From: Thermoproteota archaeon
GTDB lineage: Archaea; Thermoproteota; Thermoprotei; Thermoproteales; Thermocladiaceae
Direction: 5' to 3'
Assembly (NCBI GenBank): GCA_013153895.1
Contig: JAADDN010000129.1
Coordinates: forward strand, 1-14,922
DNA length: 14,922 nucleotides
The translations under genes and the position numbers were made by a program. The notes below the pieces were generated by a model. The model was not told the origin of the DNA. It made no database searches and saw nothing but the letters and a program-made list of their open reading frames with translations. Shown piece after piece: positions 13,350 to 14,922 of this stretch (its first letter is position 1; every line of letters starts with the position of its first letter).

Positions 13350-14786
13350 ATGACGCGTATTCTTCGTAGGATATATGATGCTAAGGTGAGGTACAGCTTC
13401 AGGACTATCTTCGGAAATTCTATTACTGTAAGGATAAGTGATGGAATGTATATAGTTGAGGAGGAAGAAGAGGAGAAGGTTCCAGAGAGAATGTACGAGA
13501 AGTATCTATCACAGGAACTTAAGCCAAGTATGTTAGTAACTGAGCTATTATCTAGAGACGATCTCACAAGTGCTCAGAAGTATTACATATTTAAGAAGCT
13601 TACGTTCGGCATATTCACTGTACCAATACTAGACCCAGATGTGAAGAACATAAATATCAATGATAGATGCTGTATGTTAACTCACAATGTTGGTGATGTA
13701 ATATATGCTGTAAAGTATGCTCCATCAGAAGTAGAGAAGGTAAGATACTCTCTCGAGAAGGAGCTTGAGAAGACATGTTCACTTACGAATCCTATTCTTG
13801 AAGGATCAGTAGCATTCTTAGACTTCGTCATGCGTATTAGTGTAACAGCTAGAGGACTAGGAGTTGCACCTATGACACAGATAAGCATACGTAAACACTC
13901 TAAATCATATTACACACTTGTAGATCAGATAAAGTCAAAATTCATAAATAGTACATTAGCTGCATTATTAGCAACAAACTGGGCATTCCCAATAAGCTCA
14001 TCAGTAGTCGTATGTGGACCAATGGGCAGTCGTAAGACATCTCTCCTAGGTTGTCTAATACAGTTTGTTGAGCCTAACTGCATAGTTGGAATATTACAGG
14101 ACGATCCTGAGCTCGATATACGTGAGCTACCTGGAATGTACATAGAATGGCACTGTGCAAGAAAGACATTATCACAGGAAGGTGTCAAAGAGATACAGCT
14201 AGTAGATCTAATACGTGCGGCATTGCGTAAGAACTATAGGAAGATCATAATATCAGAGGTACGTAGTCCAGACGAGATCTACGCCTACATACAGCTACTA
14301 AAGGTGACCTATGGAGCAGGAACAACAATACACGCACTAAGCATAGATACATTACAGAAACGTCTACTATCAGCAAAAAGTGGAGTAATAACAGTAGACA
14401 AGTATGATCTAGAACCAATAAAACTAGCAGTAATATGCGGATTCGCACAAAGAAGACCAAAAGTCCTCCAGATAGCTCACGTAGACTTCGTAAATGAGAC
14501 ATATAGCACAATAGCTAAATTCGTAGAAACAGACTGGATGGTAGATGAAGAAAAGATAGGAAAATACCTAGACGAGCTAGCAGAAATAAATAATATACCA
14601 AGATCAGAAACAAGAGCAGTATTTGAAGACCTAAGAAGATTCCTAGAACTAATGAGAGACATAGAAGTAGAACTAGACGCATACATGTTCAGAAAATACA
14701 TACTAGACCTATATAAGTACGGACTAGAATACGTAAAAGCTGAACTAATCAAACTTATGAGCGACATAACAGTAGTAACAATGTAA
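13350..14786 (+). CDS. Type II/IV secretion (TadA/VirB11-like) ATPase with atypical P-loop
   Basis: A 478-aa archaeal GspE/TadA-type motor ATPase for pilus assembly or secretion. The N-terminal 200 residues form the family's less conserved domain (GVAPMTQISIRKHS at about 171-184 is typical). The motor domain has Walker A GPMGSRKTS (223-231), Asp box ILQDDPELDIREL (248-260), Walker B KIIISEVRSPDEI (298-310, E303), and His box GAGTTIHALS (322-331, H328). Walker A is odd: the invariant Gly before Lys is Arg (CGT instead of a GGN codon), while all other motifs are kept. Residues 37-43 form a short Glu run. It pairs with the divergent MinD-like gene, and a membrane protein gene overlaps its stop. 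Codon choice turns strongly to A-ending in the second half. Which pilus or secretion system it serves is not clear. Confidence 0.9.
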   Translation: MTRILRRIYDAKVRYSFRTIFGNSITVRISDGMYIVEEEEEEKVPERMYEKYLSQELKPSMLVTELLSRDDLTSAQKYYIFKKLTFGIFTVPILDPDVKNININDRCCMLTHNVGDVIYAVKYAPSEVEKVRYSLEKELEKTCSLTNPILEGSVAFLDFVMRISVTARGLGVAPMTQISIRKHSKSYYTLVDQIKSKFINSTLAALLATNWAFPISSSVVVCGPMGSRKTSLLGCLIQFVEPNCIVGILQDDPELDIRELPGMYIEWHCARKTLSQEGVKEIQLVDLIRAALRKNYRKIIISEVRSPDEIYAYIQLLKVTYGAGTTIHALSIDTLQKRLLSAKSGVITVDKYDLEPIKLAVICGFAQRRPKVLQIAHVDFVNETYSTIAKFVETDWMVDEEKIGKYLDELAEINNIPRSETRAVFEDLRRFLELMRDIEVELDAYMFRKYILDLYKYGLEYVKAELIKLMSDITVVTM

Positions 14787-14922
14787 TGTGGAACCTATAC
14801 ATAGAAGTAATAGCAATACTCACAATAATAACAATAATACTAGGACTCCAAGCACTCTACATAATAAACAACGTACACATAATACAACTATGCCAAGCAA
14901 CAAACATAACAACATCATTAAA
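14786..14922 (+). CDS. Short membrane protein downstream of the secretion ATPase, partial
   Basis: The ATG shares its A with the TAA stop of the ATPase gene (TAATG), so translational coupling is likely. The 45 visible residues begin MWNLYIEVIAILTIITIILG and contain one hydrophobic helix at about 5-28, followed by a polar stretch with Asn and Thr. The frame is open to the window edge. Position suggests a membrane component (platform, pilin-like or accessory) of the same machine, but no family can be named from this fragment. A class III signal-peptide cleavage motif typical of archaeal pilins is not evident. Confidence 0.65.
   Translation, partial: MWNLYIEVIAILTIITIILGLQALYIINNVHIIQLCQATNITTSL

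Noticed and set aside
13682..14767. Several minus-strand open frames of 68-96 codons
   Set aside because: Antisense to the secretion ATPase and composed of low-complexity Leu/Ser/Ile runs caused by its A-ending codons.

Overview
The window looks like chromosomal DNA from a hyperthermophilic archaeon of the Thermoproteota (crenarchaeal) type, probably in or near the Desulfurococcales. No 16S gene is present, so this rests on several indirect signs: A+T-rich coding with heavy AGA/AGG and ATA use; leaderless genes with a TATA-like box about 26-28 bp before GTG, TTG or ATG starts; a tRNA-Lys gene with a bulge-helix-bulge intron; a C/D-box guide RNA; and the protein families encoded (tungsten aldehyde:ferredoxin oxidoreductase, M42 peptidase, SDH/ClpP-class membrane protease, archaeal secretion ATPase). 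The genus cannot be fixed. Genes are packed tightly; no insertion sequence, phage gene, CRISPR array or stretch over 300 bases without a gene was seen.

Layout. At 1-724 (minus) is the N-terminal part of a homoserine dehydrogenase, cut by the window edge. At 787-885 (minus) is tRNA-Lys(CUU) with a 21-nt intron and an encoded CCA. At 989-1873 (plus) is a membrane-anchored ClpP-class serine protease. It converges, with one base between stop codons, on a four-gene minus-strand operon that runs 9371 to 1875: AOR-family tungsten oxidoreductase, HypD, an unrecognised 244-aa protein with a CxxCxxC motif, and a 1240-aa CobN/ChlH-type chelatase. The first two genes overlap (GTGA), the second and third abut (TAGATG), and the last two are 25 nt apart, so the four are very probably co-transcribed. 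Upstream of it, also on the minus strand, an M42 metallopeptidase (10777-9749) is followed after 7 nt by a small ribbon-helix-helix/coiled-coil protein (9741-9448).

At 10809-10857 (plus) is a previously hidden small RNA gene with complete C, D', C' and D boxes and two 12-nt guides. It is wedged between the divergent promoters of the M42 gene and of an orphan cell-surface protein (10889-11947). After a small helical protein (12042-12422) comes a secretion/pilus module: a MinD/TadZ-like ATPase (13284-12430, minus) and, diverging from it across a shared TATA-like element, a TadA/VirB11-type secretion ATPase (13350-14786) whose Walker A motif has Arg in place of the invariant Gly. A short membrane protein overlaps its end and runs off the window.

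The most interesting part is the AOR-HypD-unknown-CobN operon. HypD belongs to [NiFe]-hydrogenase Fe(CN)2CO assembly and CobN to tetrapyrrole metal insertion, yet neither sits among its usual partners here. The arrangement suggests an undescribed redox or metallocofactor pathway. That is inference from gene order and motifs only.
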